Part shown: positions 1-7,454 of the stretch, in pieces
Position numbering within the stretch: position 1 is the stretch's first letter
Layout: each line of letters begins with the position of its first letter
Assembly: GCA_020853075.1 (NCBI GenBank)
Contig: JADYZS010000243.1
Location: 1 to 9,749 of the forward strand
Direction of reading: 5' to 3'
From: Anaerolineae bacterium
GTDB taxonomy: Bacteria > Chloroflexota > Anaerolineae > JADYZS01
Length of the DNA: 9,749 bases
Position numbers and translations under genes: made by a program
Notes under the pieces: model-generated
What the model was told of the DNA's origin: nothing
Database searches by the model: none
What the model saw: the letters and a program-made list of their open reading frames with translations, nothing else

Positions 1-63
1 CATTAACCAGGCAGCAGTTCAGGGTATATACGAACAATAGAGGAGACCATCTTGGGGCTTCTC

Positions 64-2409
64 TTACCTGAGTCGTCTCCACAACGATAGACGCTGCATC
101 AATGCTCGTCGCCACTGCTCCCGCAGATGCTGCCACTGGGCCTCTACCTCTCGGCGATCGCGCTCACCCGGTTCGGCACGCCCATAGCGCAGCGCCGTGT
201 ATGCCTCCGCCAGATAGTCGGCGCCATTCTCCCCGTCAGAGACTTGCCCAAGCCATCGCTCGTGGAGCGCGGAGGCATATTCGCGCGGCGTCTCATTCAT
301 GCGGGGGCCGCGACCTAAGCGCGCGCCCCACTGTCCCACCCGATCCCAGAGCACCACAATCGTCTCGGCAGGCGTGAGGCGGCGTCCTCGGCGGCGCAGC
401 AACAGGATGAAACCCGCCAAAGCAACCGCCGCCAGTGCCAGGTTCAGAACCAGCGCGCGCCGGCTGGCATTGCGCGCCTCACTCGCCTCTCGCTGGCCCG
501 CGAGTTCTGACAGCCCGAGCAATGCATCATCCAGAAACGGTAGATCAAACCCGGAAGATCCCCCAACAAGGCCTTGTGCGCTCCGTGAAAGCGCGCTCCG
601 GCCTCCTGTCGGTTCAAAGGGGAGCCAGCCGTACTTTGGGAAATAGACCTCAGGCCAGGAATGAGCATCGGCTTCTACGACATTGTAGAGATTGCCCTTG
701 GTGTCGTAAGTGCCGGATACGTAACCGACGGCCAGGCGGGCAGGGAGGCCAACCGCCCGCGCCATCACGACGAAGGCTGTGGCGTAGTAGTCACAATACC
801 CTTTCCGCAAGTCAAACAGGAACCAATCTGCAACGTCTCTATCGCCCGGTGGGAAAGGCACCTCAAGGGTGTCGGGGATCACGCGCAAATACGACTCTAA
901 CGCGCGAGATTGATCGTAGGGAGTCTTCGCATCTACCGTGACCTCGCGGGCAAGATCTACGACACGCGCCGGTATCTGAGGCAACTGTAGATAACGTTCT
1001 TTCACGCTGGCCGGGTACTCATCTCCTGCGCCACGCAGAACATCCTCTGACACAACGGGTATCAGAGAGATGACCGCATAGCGAGAAGTCCGGCGGCCCA
1101 ACTCCAAGGCCACCAGACCATCGGAATCGTAGGCTCGCACCTGTACCGATACGTCGGCTGCCAGAGGCTCGGCTGCGGCCAGGAGTGCTCCTCCCGCATC
1201 AATCGCTTCCATCGCCTGCCACAGTTCGCGCCGTCCCAGAGGCCGAGAAGGAGTCCACGGTTCGCCCGGATCCAGGGCATCCGTATCGGGAAAGGGCTCA
1301 TTCTCCCATCCCCGGTTGTTGTACTGCGCATAAGTGAGCCCGCGCCAATAGAGCGACCAGGCGTCTCGTAGGTTTTCAGGAGTTTCTTTCAGCCTCACAC
1401 GCAGGACTCGTTGTTTGCTCAACTCGGGGGTACCGCCCAGGAGATGCGAGCGAGGCAGCACCGCGCCACCGGCAAACAGAAGCCCACCTCGCAGGGGGCT
1501 GCGGGCTTGCTGACCAAGATCGGGGAAGAGGCGTTGGCCGGTCTGTTCTATGCCGCGCCAGGGTTCGGCAAAGACCTTCCAGAAGAGGTCAACTGTGCCC
1601 CGGTAACTAATGCCCGGCAGTACCAACGCAGCGACTACGATGCTGAGACTGAATAGGGATCCGACCATAGCCAGGTCAAGGTGGATTTCGGTAGAATAGT
1701 CCATGCCGGCACGCTGCCAGGCACGCTCACGCCCCAGATGTGCCAGGGCCATGCTTTCCAACAACAAGAGGCCAACAAAAAGAACCAGCCAGGCAAAGCC
1801 TTCATCGGCGAAAAAGGCCTGTATCGCCAGTAGCGTCCCGGTTGGGGTCAGGGCTGCCCACGCGTCCTGCCTTCTTACGAAGGCCCAACCGGCCCACACA
1901 CCAAGCAGCCACGCCAGAAACAAGGCCAGGAGCAGAAAGACCGCATCATCCTGGACCGCACCGCCCCCCACCACACCTTCGGCCCAGAGTTGCAGATGCG
2001 ACGAGAACAAGGCCAGTCGCCCCAGGACGTGCTGAAAGACCGGCGTGAGGGGGAAGAGGTCTAAATAGCCGGATAGCAGACGCGAGAACCAGCCGGGAAT
2101 GCCCACGAGCGCGAAACCGAGATAACCCGGAGCGGGCAAGGCGCGAGCGGCAACAACAAACGATAGAGCCACGCCGGAAAGAACCAGCAACGACGAGCCT
2201 AACCGCCAGCCGGACGAACGCCTGGCCGACCAACCGGCACAGATAGCCGCAAGCCAGATCAGGACGACCAGCGTCTCGCCCCCAGAGACCCAATTCACGT
2301 AGGTGAAGGCCGCGCCGGAGCAGGCCAAGGCGCCGAGGAAAATCGCCCAAGCCAGATAGCCCTCGCGAGGTGCGAGCCGCCGGATAATAACCCTCAGGAT
2401 GTTATTCAT
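64..2409 (-). CDS. TgpA-like membrane transglutaminase (DUF3488 / transglutaminase core / DUF4129)
   Basis: The product is a polytopic membrane protein with an extracytoplasmic transglutaminase-like domain, of the TgpA type. Counting from an upstream in-frame GTG at 2418, hydrophobic segments lie at about residues 22-40, 48-63, 74-92, 98-112, 159-181, 207-226 and 250-268. A large soluble region follows. The core has the family pattern: Cys542 in KGYCDYYA, then VGLPARLAVGY, then His586 in DAHSWPEVYF and the PFEPT block. One more membrane segment spans about 655-674, and the tail (about 681-770, with TPREYA and ALRYGR) resembles DUF4129. Start: I prefer ATG 2409 (781 aa) because GGTGA sits five bases upstream; GTG 2418 would add three residues. 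The gene follows the DUF58 gene by about 35 bases, so they probably share a transcript. Such pairs are linked to envelope or secreted-protein processes, but the substrate is unknown. Whether this enzyme crosslinks or cleaves cannot be told from sequence. Confidence 0.93.
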   Translation of the reverse strand: MNNILRVIIRRLAPREGYLAWAIFLGALACSGAAFTYVNWVSGGETLVVLIWLAAICAGWSARRSSGWRLGSSLLVLSGVALSFVVAARALPAPGYLGFALVGIPGWFSRLLSGYLDLFPLTPVFQHVLGRLALFSSHLQLWAEGVVGGGAVQDDAVFLLLALFLAWLLGVWAGWAFVRRQDAWAALTPTGTLLAIQAFFADEGFAWLVLFVGLLLLESMALAHLGRERAWQRAGMDYSTEIHLDLAMVGSLFSLSIVVAALVLPGISYRGTVDLFWKVFAEPWRGIEQTGQRLFPDLGQQARSPLRGGLLFAGGAVLPRSHLLGGTPELSKQRVLRVRLKETPENLRDAWSLYWRGLTYAQYNNRGWENEPFPDTDALDPGEPWTPSRPLGRRELWQAMEAIDAGGALLAAAEPLAADVSVQVRAYDSDGLVALELGRRTSRYAVISLIPVVSEDVLRGAGDEYPASVKERYLQLPQIPARVVDLAREVTVDAKTPYDQSRALESYLRVIPDTLEVPFPPGDRDVADWFLFDLRKGYCDYYATAFVVMARAVGLPARLAVGYVSGTYDTKGNLYNVVEADAHSWPEVYFPKYGWLPFEPTGGRSALSRSAQGLVGGSSGFDLPFLDDALLGLSELAGQREASEARNASRRALVLNLALAAVALAGFILLLRRRGRRLTPAETIVVLWDRVGQWGARLGRGPRMNETPREYASALHERWLGQVSDGENGADYLAEAYTALRYGRAEPGERDRREVEAQWQHLREQWRRALMQRLSLWRRLR

Positions 2410-2444
2410 GCCGGTCACCGACAGCCAGAGCCTACATTCCGAAC

Positions 2445-3788
2445 CTAACCGACTTCTTCTTCAACCTCGTAGGGAACGACACGTCCTGTGCCCAATACCT
2501 TGAATTCGGTACGGCGACGCTTATACTTGATGAGAGCACGAAACGGATAGCCTTTCGCGATAACATAGGTCACGATGCCTTGCTCGGCCAATAGATTTCG
2601 CACCTTGCTCAAACGCTCTCTTCCGCTCCCTGCCTCTTCACCACTCCTATTGCTACGCGAAAAAGAGTTGGCATCTATCAGCACGGTCACAAGAGACAGC
2701 CCACGCGCTCTCAGATCAAGGAGAGGCCCTATCCAATCCGCATCCAACCGCGGCGTGAAGACCGCAACCGTCTGCCCCCACCCCAGACTGGGGGCGACTT
2801 CGCGTAGGACTCTTGGCAGAGGCCAATCCGGCGAGGTCTTTGCAGCAGCCAGTTCGTGTAGGATGCGCCACAGTTGCGTCTGCCCTCGCCGTGGCGGCAA
2901 CAGACCGGCCTGTACCCCAAAGGCGACCAGGCCCACTGCCCGGCTTGCCCGCAGCCATTCGGCAGCCGACGATGCTGCGAGGATAACGCCGTATTCCTCG
3001 GTAGATTCCTCTCCCGCCCCTACCTGCACCGCTGTATCCATATCCAGACATATCCAAAGATCGCCTGACGGTTCCTTATCATATTCCTTCACCATCAGCA
3101 TACGCCGCCGGGCAGTGGACGGCCAATGTACCCGTTTGAGTGGGTCACCAGGAGCATAATCTCGCACGGACGCGGTCAGAAGCGTGGGATCGGAAGTGCG
3201 GCGTGTGGAACGAGCTATGCCCGCTGCCGCGCCGAGAGGCAATTGCAATGGTGGCAAATGCACGACACGGGGATAGACCAAGATTGATCTAGTCTCAGGA
3301 TAAACGTGGGTCACTGTGAAAAGGCCAAAGGGGTCGCCCATACGCAATTCCCAGGGCCCCAGGGTGAAGAGCCCCCTCTGCCGGCAGACGACGCTCGTCG
3401 TCCATTCTTTCTCGCTGTTTCCGCCCACTGCCTCTACGCGCGAGGCCTGGTATCCCGGCACGTTGGAGCCATCTACGGCTTCGGCCCACAGCACGGGTAA
3501 AGACGATGAATTGACCAGCACAAAGGCTTCTTCCAGCGGGTCTCCGACGACGACCCACGTTCGCCGCAACCTGCGCGTGGCCGTAACACCATCGCGCATC
3601 TGGCGGGCCCAGTAGTATGCAACGAGGAGGACCAGCCCCAGTCCCCAGAATAGAAGGCTCCAGGCGCGTGAAGGATTTGTGAATTGCAGGAAGGCAACTA
3701 CGGCCAGAAGAAACGGAACCAGGGGCGAGCGTAAGCGCAGATAAACACGACCGTTGTGCCAGTTCTCACCACCTGTCGCCGCTGGCAC
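2445..3788 (-). CDS. DUF58 domain protein
   Basis: This is a DUF58-family protein. With the GTG start at 3788 it has 447 residues. It opens with two hydrophobic segments (about 24-37 and 44-58), probably a membrane hairpin. A beta-rich region with a GDPFGLF motif (about 151-157) follows, then the family signature RDYAPGDPLKRVHW (about 209-222) and STARR, leading into a VWA-like strand ending CLDMD. A complete MIDAS motif is not obvious. The start is uncertain. The frame stays open to GTG 3911, but a good minus-strand promoter (3905-3877) lies inside that extension. GTG 3788 has a GGGG tract nine bases upstream; GTG 3869 would be nearly leaderless. Members commonly sit beside MoxR AAA+ ATPases and transglutaminases; here only the transglutaminase is visible. 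The role is probably assembly or scaffolding at the envelope, inferred from context only. Confidence 0.88.
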   Translation of the reverse strand: MPAATGGENWHNGRVYLRLRSPLVPFLLAVVAFLQFTNPSRAWSLLFWGLGLVLLVAYYWARQMRDGVTATRRLRRTWVVVGDPLEEAFVLVNSSSLPVLWAEAVDGSNVPGYQASRVEAVGGNSEKEWTTSVVCRQRGLFTLGPWELRMGDPFGLFTVTHVYPETRSILVYPRVVHLPPLQLPLGAAAGIARSTRRTSDPTLLTASVRDYAPGDPLKRVHWPSTARRRMLMVKEYDKEPSGDLWICLDMDTAVQVGAGEESTEEYGVILAASSAAEWLRASRAVGLVAFGVQAGLLPPRRGQTQLWRILHELAAAKTSPDWPLPRVLREVAPSLGWGQTVAVFTPRLDADWIGPLLDLRARGLSLVTVLIDANSFSRSNRSGEEAGSGRERLSKVRNLLAEQGIVTYVIAKGYPFRALIKYKRRRTEFKVLGTGRVVPYEVEEEVG

Positions 3789-3876
3789 GCCGGGGTGCCC
3801 CAAGTCCGTGCCCCGCTCTGCACGCGGGAGGTTATTGAGGTGACGTTGCGAAGCATTTATGTCTATCACGTCTGTT

Positions 3877-3905
3877 ATTATACCTGGCGACATTATAAGC
3901 CACAA
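3877..3905 (-). promoter_or_regulatory. Predicted promoter for the DUF58-transglutaminase operon
   Basis: Read on the minus strand, TTGTGG (3905-3900) and TATAAT (3882-3877) are separated by 17 bases. The -10 is a perfect match and the -35 matches three of six positions. A second TATAAT (3897-3892) lies inside the spacer with a poorer -35 partner. The predicted transcript begins near 3870, so DUF58 starts upstream of that point are unlikely. The assignment rests on motif matching only. Confidence 0.55.
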
Positions 3906-3919
3906 GATCACCCCTCACT

Positions 3920-3947
3920 AGGACAGATACCGGGGTTCCTGTATAAT
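3920..3947 (+). promoter_or_regulatory. Predicted promoter for the unknown gene and mobA
   Basis: A perfect TATAAT lies at 3942-3947 with AGGACA (four of six to the -35 consensus) at 3920-3925, a 16-base spacer. Transcription would start near 3954, giving a leader of about 25 bases that contains the AGGAGA ribosome site at 3969-3974. It is back-to-back with the DUF58 operon promoter; the two -35 elements are about 15 bases apart, so one bound regulator could affect both. Confidence 0.55.
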
Positions 3948-3978
3948 AAGGGCCAGTAATAGGGTATCAGGAGAGAGT

Positions 3979-4590
3979 ATGGTGAAGCGAGCAGGCAATG
4001 GACTACAGATCAGCACGGCATCCCCGAATGTACAGGTATTCAACAATTTTCCCGGCCTCTACCCCACAGAGGACTGGGTCGCACGCTACTGGGACATGGA
4101 ACCGTCGGGTGATCTTGTGTCGCGCGAGGCCGTGATCCAACTGCCTCTGGGCTGGACGCGCGTCTGTGTTCCGGTGGTGATAGGGTATCCCGGCTGTATC
4201 CAATGGGTGCGACGATGGGGTGTTGCTCTTTATCCTTCCATCTTGGGAGACATCGGCTTTAACTTTGATCCACTCCTCACCCACGATGCTGGACGTTTCC
4301 CTGGCGGCGATGATGCGGAATTGCTGCACCTTGTCTTGGGGATCACCCAGTTTGACCTGCCGGGTCACTTCATTATCGCCAGCGAGGAGCACCCATTTCT
4401 CTTGCACGACCCGGACGGTATCATCAAGGGAACCTACACTCAGTGGCGCACTTACCTGGGTGCGCTCGCGTTCCTGGTGACGGGAGGTGAGGTCAACGCC
4501 GGGTTCATGAGGCTGGCAGACGAGGCAAAAGCCACGTACCAGGAAGCCGTCGGCTATCTGCAAGAAGCACTGCGAAAGCAAGGAGGATAA
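3979..4590 (+). CDS. Unrecognised 203-residue soluble protein
   Basis: I do not recognise this family. The ATG is well supported by AGGAGA five to ten bases upstream and a TATAAT box about 32 bases upstream. The 203-residue product has no signal peptide or clear membrane segment, so it is probably cytoplasmic. It is rich in Trp, Gly and Pro, with short hydrophobic strands (VCVPVVIGY at about 62-70, FLLHDPDGIIKG at about 140-151, GALAFLVTGG at about 161-170), an acidic middle (GGDDAELLHL, about 109-118) and a C-terminal helix from about 172. His130, His138 and His143 are scattered rather than in a known metal motif; Cys63 and Cys73 are its only cysteines. Its last codons carry the AGGAGG (4581-4586) that serves mobA, 8 bases downstream, so the two are co-transcribed and possibly coupled. 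A link to molybdenum cofactor or a molybdoenzyme is only guilt by association. Confidence 0.85.
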   Translation: MVKRAGNGLQISTASPNVQVFNNFPGLYPTEDWVARYWDMEPSGDLVSREAVIQLPLGWTRVCVPVVIGYPGCIQWVRRWGVALYPSILGDIGFNFDPLLTHDAGRFPGGDDAELLHLVLGITQFDLPGHFIIASEEHPFLLHDPDGIIKGTYTQWRTYLGALAFLVTGGEVNAGFMRLADEAKATYQEAVGYLQEALRKQGG

Positions 4591-4598
4591 TCCCCGCT

Positions 4599-5216
4599 GT
4601 GTCCAGACTGAGCGTTGTCATCCTGGCAGGCGGCCAGAGTCGCCGCATGGGCACGAACAAAGCGTTCCTGATGGTTGAGGGACGCCCCCTGATCGCATGG
4701 GTCATAGAGCGTGTGCGCGCGCTGGCGGATGACCTGGTCATCGTCACCAATGATCCGGAGCCGTATCGCCGTTTCGGCGTGCGACTCACCAGCGACCTCG
4801 TGCGAGGGACGGGTTCGTTAGGAGGCTTGCACGCTGGCTTGACCGCAGCAGCCCACGGATGGTCGCTGGTTGTGGCCTGCGATATGCCGTTTCTGAACCT
4901 GGACCTGCTGCGCTACATGGTCTCACTGAGACCGGAGCACGATGCTATCGTTCCGCGCGTAGAAGGAATGGAAGAGCCGCTCCATGCGCTTTATCATAGG
5001 CGTTGCCTCCGGCATGTCACCCGAAACCTGTTGGCAGGGCAATTCAAGATGATCTCATTCCTGCCCAACGTGCGTGTGCGCCACGTGGACGAGGTTGAGA
5101 TTGCCCGCTTTGATCCCCAACACCATTCTTTCTTTAACGCCAACACGCCTGGGGAATGGGAGGAAGTGCAGAGGCTTCTGCGGGCTCGTGCCGGAAAACC
5201 CACATCGGGGCTTTAA
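4599..5216 (+). CDS. mobA: Molybdenum cofactor guanylyltransferase MobA
   Basis: MobA attaches GMP from GTP to molybdopterin-bound molybdenum, giving the guanine dinucleotide form of the cofactor used by DMSO-reductase-family enzymes. It acts in the cytoplasm. The 205-residue length is normal. The nucleotide-binding signature LAGGQSRRMG spans residues 9-18, with Lys21 just after it. TND lies at 50-52, the G-rich GSLGGLHAGL at 72-81, and the metal-binding Asp95 in VVACDMPFL. The C-terminal block FFNANTP resembles the family's FxNxNTP. The start is GTG 4599, 12 bases after AGGAGG; it gives the expected short N-terminus before the first strand, and no later start keeps the GTP loop. No other Moco gene is visible. 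A related nucleotidyltransferase such as MocA (CTP) is possible but less likely given the motifs. Its stop overlaps the stop of the convergent hydrolase gene. Confidence 0.93.
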   Translation: MSRLSVVILAGGQSRRMGTNKAFLMVEGRPLIAWVIERVRALADDLVIVTNDPEPYRRFGVRLTSDLVRGTGSLGGLHAGLTAAAHGWSLVVACDMPFLNLDLLRYMVSLRPEHDAIVPRVEGMEEPLHALYHRRCLRHVTRNLLAGQFKMISFLPNVRVRHVDEVEIARFDPQHHSFFNANTPGEWEEVQRLLRARAGKPTSGL

Positions 5217-6448
5217 GGAGGCCCTTTCACGTATTGATCAAAGAACGCAATGGACCGCTGCATCGCGGGGGTGAAACCATTGGAGATATTGTGGTTGTCG
5301 CCCTGGTAGGCGTAGTATTCAACCATCTTCCCCGCGCTTTGTATCTGCTTGTACAGCGTCTCCGAGAACTCAACGGGCACGCTCGCGTCGGCAGTACCGT
5401 GGTGGAGTTGGATCGGGCCGGACAGGTCGGCGAGATAACTGTTGGGCGAGATGGATGCATAGAAGGCCGGATTCTGCTCCGGCGTGCCGTATTGAGCGAT
5501 CAGTTCCTCGCGCCACCGCCTACCCGCGCTGGAGACCGCTGGTGTCGGGGTTTGCAGCCGCCGCCACCGCTCCAGCAAATCTGGATACGAGGCGACAACG
5601 CCCGCCCAGATGACACCTGCCTTGATGTCCTTCACGGTGACCATCGCCCGCAGCGTGATGGACCCACCCATGGAGTGTCCCCACATCCCGATGCGGTTGG
5701 GATCTGCATCCTTATACATCTTCATCGTTGCCACAGCATTTAAGACGTCCACCGTGTAATCGGGCGCGGCGTAGGCTCCTGATGCCACCCCCTCCGAACT
5801 ACCGTGGCCCCGGTAGTCTGACCGAAAGACGATGTAGCCACTGCGGGCGAAGGCATCCACGTAGGCCACGTAACGTTCTGTCGTCCGGTACTGGGCCGGT
5901 GGGATGTATCCGTGATTGAAAATGATCACCGGCCAGCCGGTTGCCGGCTTCTGCCCGTTGGGAACGGTGAGGAGCGCGTAAATCTTCAGCCCTTCCGAGC
6001 GATAGGAGACGATGTAGCGACGATAGTTACTCCCCGGCGCAAGGGTCTGTTCAATGACCAGATCGCTCCCCGGATACGCCCACTTCCGCATAGCCGCGAT
6101 GGAAAGGGGATGTAGAGGCGTTGGCGTTGGCGTTGGCGTTGGCGTCGCCGTCGGCGTAGCAGTCGGAGCATCGGTCATCGTGGCGGTCGGCGTCGGCGTC
6201 GCCGTTGGCGGCAGGGTTGAGGTGGGAGACGGGATCGTCGCCGTGGGCGGTTCTCGCGTCGGCGCGGGCGTGCTCGTAGATTGCAACGCTACCTGGAACG
6301 GCGTTTCCGTCGCCGCGACTACTGGTACCGTTGCCGTCGGTCGCGGCTGCGGGCGTCCCCTACAGGCTGCGAGCCCAATCGCCAGGACAATCAGCAGTAA
6401 TCCTAAACGTGCGAATTTCACCAGCATCGCCTGCTTCTCCGTCGTCAT
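5213..6448 (-). CDS. Lipoprotein alpha/beta hydrolase (S9 / dienelactone-hydrolase-like)
   Basis: A secreted, lipid-anchored serine hydrolase. From ATG 6448 (411 aa) the signal peptide ends in a lipobox with Cys29 (GLAAC). A Thr/Pro-rich tether runs to about residue 111, ending in a pure TP repeat. The hydrolase domain then has FNHGY (oxyanion region), SDYRGHGSSEG, the nucleophile Ser259 in GHSMGG, Asp354 in HGTADASVP and His386 in GDNHN, a complete catalytic triad. The domain resembles prolyl-oligopeptidase-family (S9) and dienelactone-hydrolase-type esterases; substrate cannot be assigned. Start: the frame extends to TTG 6472, but ATG 6448 has AGGAG and GAGGGA upstream and gives a normal signal peptide; ATG 6424 is a further option. 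It lies 151 bases after the intradiol-type gene on the same strand and may be read from the same transcript; I see no strong promoter of its own. Confidence 0.92.
   Translation of the reverse strand: MTTEKQAMLVKFARLGLLLIVLAIGLAACRGRPQPRPTATVPVVAATETPFQVALQSTSTPAPTREPPTATIPSPTSTLPPTATPTPTATMTDAPTATPTATPTPTPTPTPLHPLSIAAMRKWAYPGSDLVIEQTLAPGSNYRRYIVSYRSEGLKIYALLTVPNGQKPATGWPVIIFNHGYIPPAQYRTTERYVAYVDAFARSGYIVFRSDYRGHGSSEGVASGAYAAPDYTVDVLNAVATMKMYKDADPNRIGMWGHSMGGSITLRAMVTVKDIKAGVIWAGVVASYPDLLERWRRLQTPTPAVSSAGRRWREELIAQYGTPEQNPAFYASISPNSYLADLSGPIQLHHGTADASVPVEFSETLYKQIQSAGKMVEYYAYQGDNHNISNGFTPAMQRSIAFFDQYVKGPP
6117..6146. repeat. GGCGTT hexanucleotide microrepeat in the hydrolase tether
   Basis: Four perfect tandem GGCGTT units (6117-6140) followed by GGCGTC, with further degenerate units up to about 6158 and a related patch at about 6187-6210. 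On the coding (minus) strand this encodes the repeated Thr-Pro tether next to the hydrolase domain. Unit loss or gain would keep the reading frame and only change tether length. Confidence 0.85.
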
Positions 6449-6526
6449 CGCTCCCTCTGCTCCTTGTTTCAAGCCGCCATCGGATTAGTCAACATGAACC
6501 ACCTTCACCACACCGCATGAAAATGC

Positions 6527-6585
6527 ACCGTAGAGAGCGCGGAGGGCGCAGAGTCATTAACCTTCATCTCTGCGGTCTCGGCGGT
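6527..6585. repeat. Intergenic inverted array of 9-base units
   Basis: The plus strand has three consecutive 9-base units, ACCGTAGAG (6527-6535), AGCGCGGAG (6536-6544) and GGCGCAGAG (6545-6553). A 14-base spacer follows (6554-6567), then two units in inverse orientation, CTCTGCGGT (6568-6576) and CTCGGCGGT (6577-6585), which reverse-complement to ACCGCAGAG and ACCGCCGAG. The innermost seven bases of each arm (6547-6553 and 6568-6574) pair perfectly, so a hairpin could form in RNA. No T-tract follows on either strand, so it is not a typical intrinsic terminator. It fills most of the gap between the intradiol-type and hydrolase genes. Confidence 0.7.
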
Positions 6586-6599
6586 CAGGTATTTTAGCG

Positions 6600-7442
6600 T
6601 CAGTTCCGGCTCATCAAAACGAAGTTAAACGTAGCCGTTTTACCATCGGCGGTATCCCGCACGTCCGACATCACCAGTTCGGGCTTGAAAATGGAGTCGG
6701 TGTTGTTGCGAGGCTCGCCGGGAAGGTATATCTGGGTGGTCAAGACCGGCCCGTTGGGAGCCCGTACCTTCACGTGGATGTGCGGCGTTCGCCCCGGATA
6801 CCCCCCCGGCACGACCGTCTCCAGGTAGTATCGTCCTGTCTCATCTGTGAATTGATGACCGCGCATCCTGTAGCCGCTATTGTCATACGCGCCCTTGTCG
6901 TCGGTCTGCCAGAAATCAAGCCAAACTCCTGCTACAGGCTTGCAGTCCGTCGTGAGAACGTACCCGGTGACGATGAGTTTCGTTCCAGCCATGCCCGGTT
7001 CCAGCAAGGAGGCACGTTCCGGGGTATTCGCCTTGTAATAGGGGCCTTCCGTCTGGGCCGGTGTGGCCGCGAGGACACCATTACAGACGGGGAGTTGGGG
7101 CACTGCCTGGGCCTCCGCCGTAGGAGTCGGTGGGGGTTGCGTGGGTGGGGCCTGGGTAGGCGGCGGTTGCGTCGGTGTGGCCGGTGGCTCTGTAGGCTGA
7201 GGTGAAGGCATCACGGTAGGCCGTGGCTGCGTGGGCTGTGGCTGGGGCGATGGCGTTGGCGATGGTTCTTGCTGTGGTGTCGGCGAGGGGATGGCCGGAA
7301 CCATCGTCGCCGTAGCCTGCGATAACGCTGGGACGGGTGTCCGCCCGCTACAAGCCGTGAGCACCAGAGAAATCACCAGAGCCAGAGATACCCACAGAAA
7401 TGCCCGGTGCGTCCAATGCTTGAGCCTTACCCTCATCTTCAT
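6600..7442 (-). CDS. Lipoprotein intradiol ring-cleavage dioxygenase-like protein
   Basis: This 280-residue lipoprotein carries an intradiol dioxygenase fold, the family that cleaves catechols between the two hydroxyls with non-haem Fe(III). The signal peptide ends in the lipobox LTAC with Cys31. A Pro/Gln/Thr-rich tether runs to about residue 115. The domain begins with QTEGPYY (about 130-136), then VTGYV, GVWLDFWQTDDKGAYDN, GHQFTDETGRYYLETVVPG and GYPGRTPHIHVKV. The four expected iron ligands are all present: Tyr186, Tyr215, His221 and His223. Cys120 and Cys167 could form a disulfide outside the cytoplasm. Secreted members are single-domain and their substrates are largely unknown, so activity on a catechol is inference. 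The ATG start is clear: GGGGAG lies seven bases upstream and overlaps the TAG stop of the yceI-like gene, so translation is probably coupled; the genes are 12 bases apart. Confidence 0.93.
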   Translation of the reverse strand: MKMRVRLKHWTHRAFLWVSLALVISLVLTACSGRTPVPALSQATATMVPAIPSPTPQQEPSPTPSPQPQPTQPRPTVMPSPQPTEPPATPTQPPPTQAPPTQPPPTPTAEAQAVPQLPVCNGVLAATPAQTEGPYYKANTPERASLLEPGMAGTKLIVTGYVLTTDCKPVAGVWLDFWQTDDKGAYDNSGYRMRGHQFTDETGRYYLETVVPGGYPGRTPHIHVKVRAPNGPVLTTQIYLPGEPRNNTDSIFKPELVMSDVRDTADGKTATFNFVLMSRN

Positions 7443-7454
7443 AAACAGACTCCC

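Noticed and set aside
1..63. A 15-codon minus-strand frame starting at ATG 50-48, plus a CAT at 1-3 that could be the start codon of a next gene
   Set aside because: Too short to support, no ribosome site before the edge ATG, and nothing to the left can be seen.
42..80. GGAGAC / GTCTCC inverted repeat near the end of the transglutaminase gene as a terminator
   Set aside because: Only six bases per arm, a 27-base loop, partly inside the coding region and no T-tract.
1946..2350. Minus-strand frame of 134 codons inside the transglutaminase gene
   Set aside because: It lies in another frame of a gene with clear domains throughout and has an Arg-rich shadow-like composition.
4003..4581. Long open minus-strand frame (192 codons) opposite the unknown gene
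   Set aside because: The plus-strand gene has a good ribosome site, promoter and coupling to mobA; the opposing frame has no recognisable motif and is a shadow.
6117..6210. Short regular repeats considered as a CRISPR-like array
   Set aside because: The unit is six bases with no spacers and it encodes a Thr-Pro tether in frame.
6054..6488. Plus-strand frame of 144 codons rich in VGVGVGV repeats
   Set aside because: It is the antisense of the Thr-Pro tether of the lipoprotein hydrolase; its low complexity comes from the GGCGTT repeat.
6591..6619. TAAAAT on the minus strand at 6596-6591 as a promoter for the hydrolase
   Set aside because: The only -35-like hexamers nearby (TTTTGA, TTGATG) are weak or badly spaced, so read-through from the upstream lipoprotein genes is as likely.
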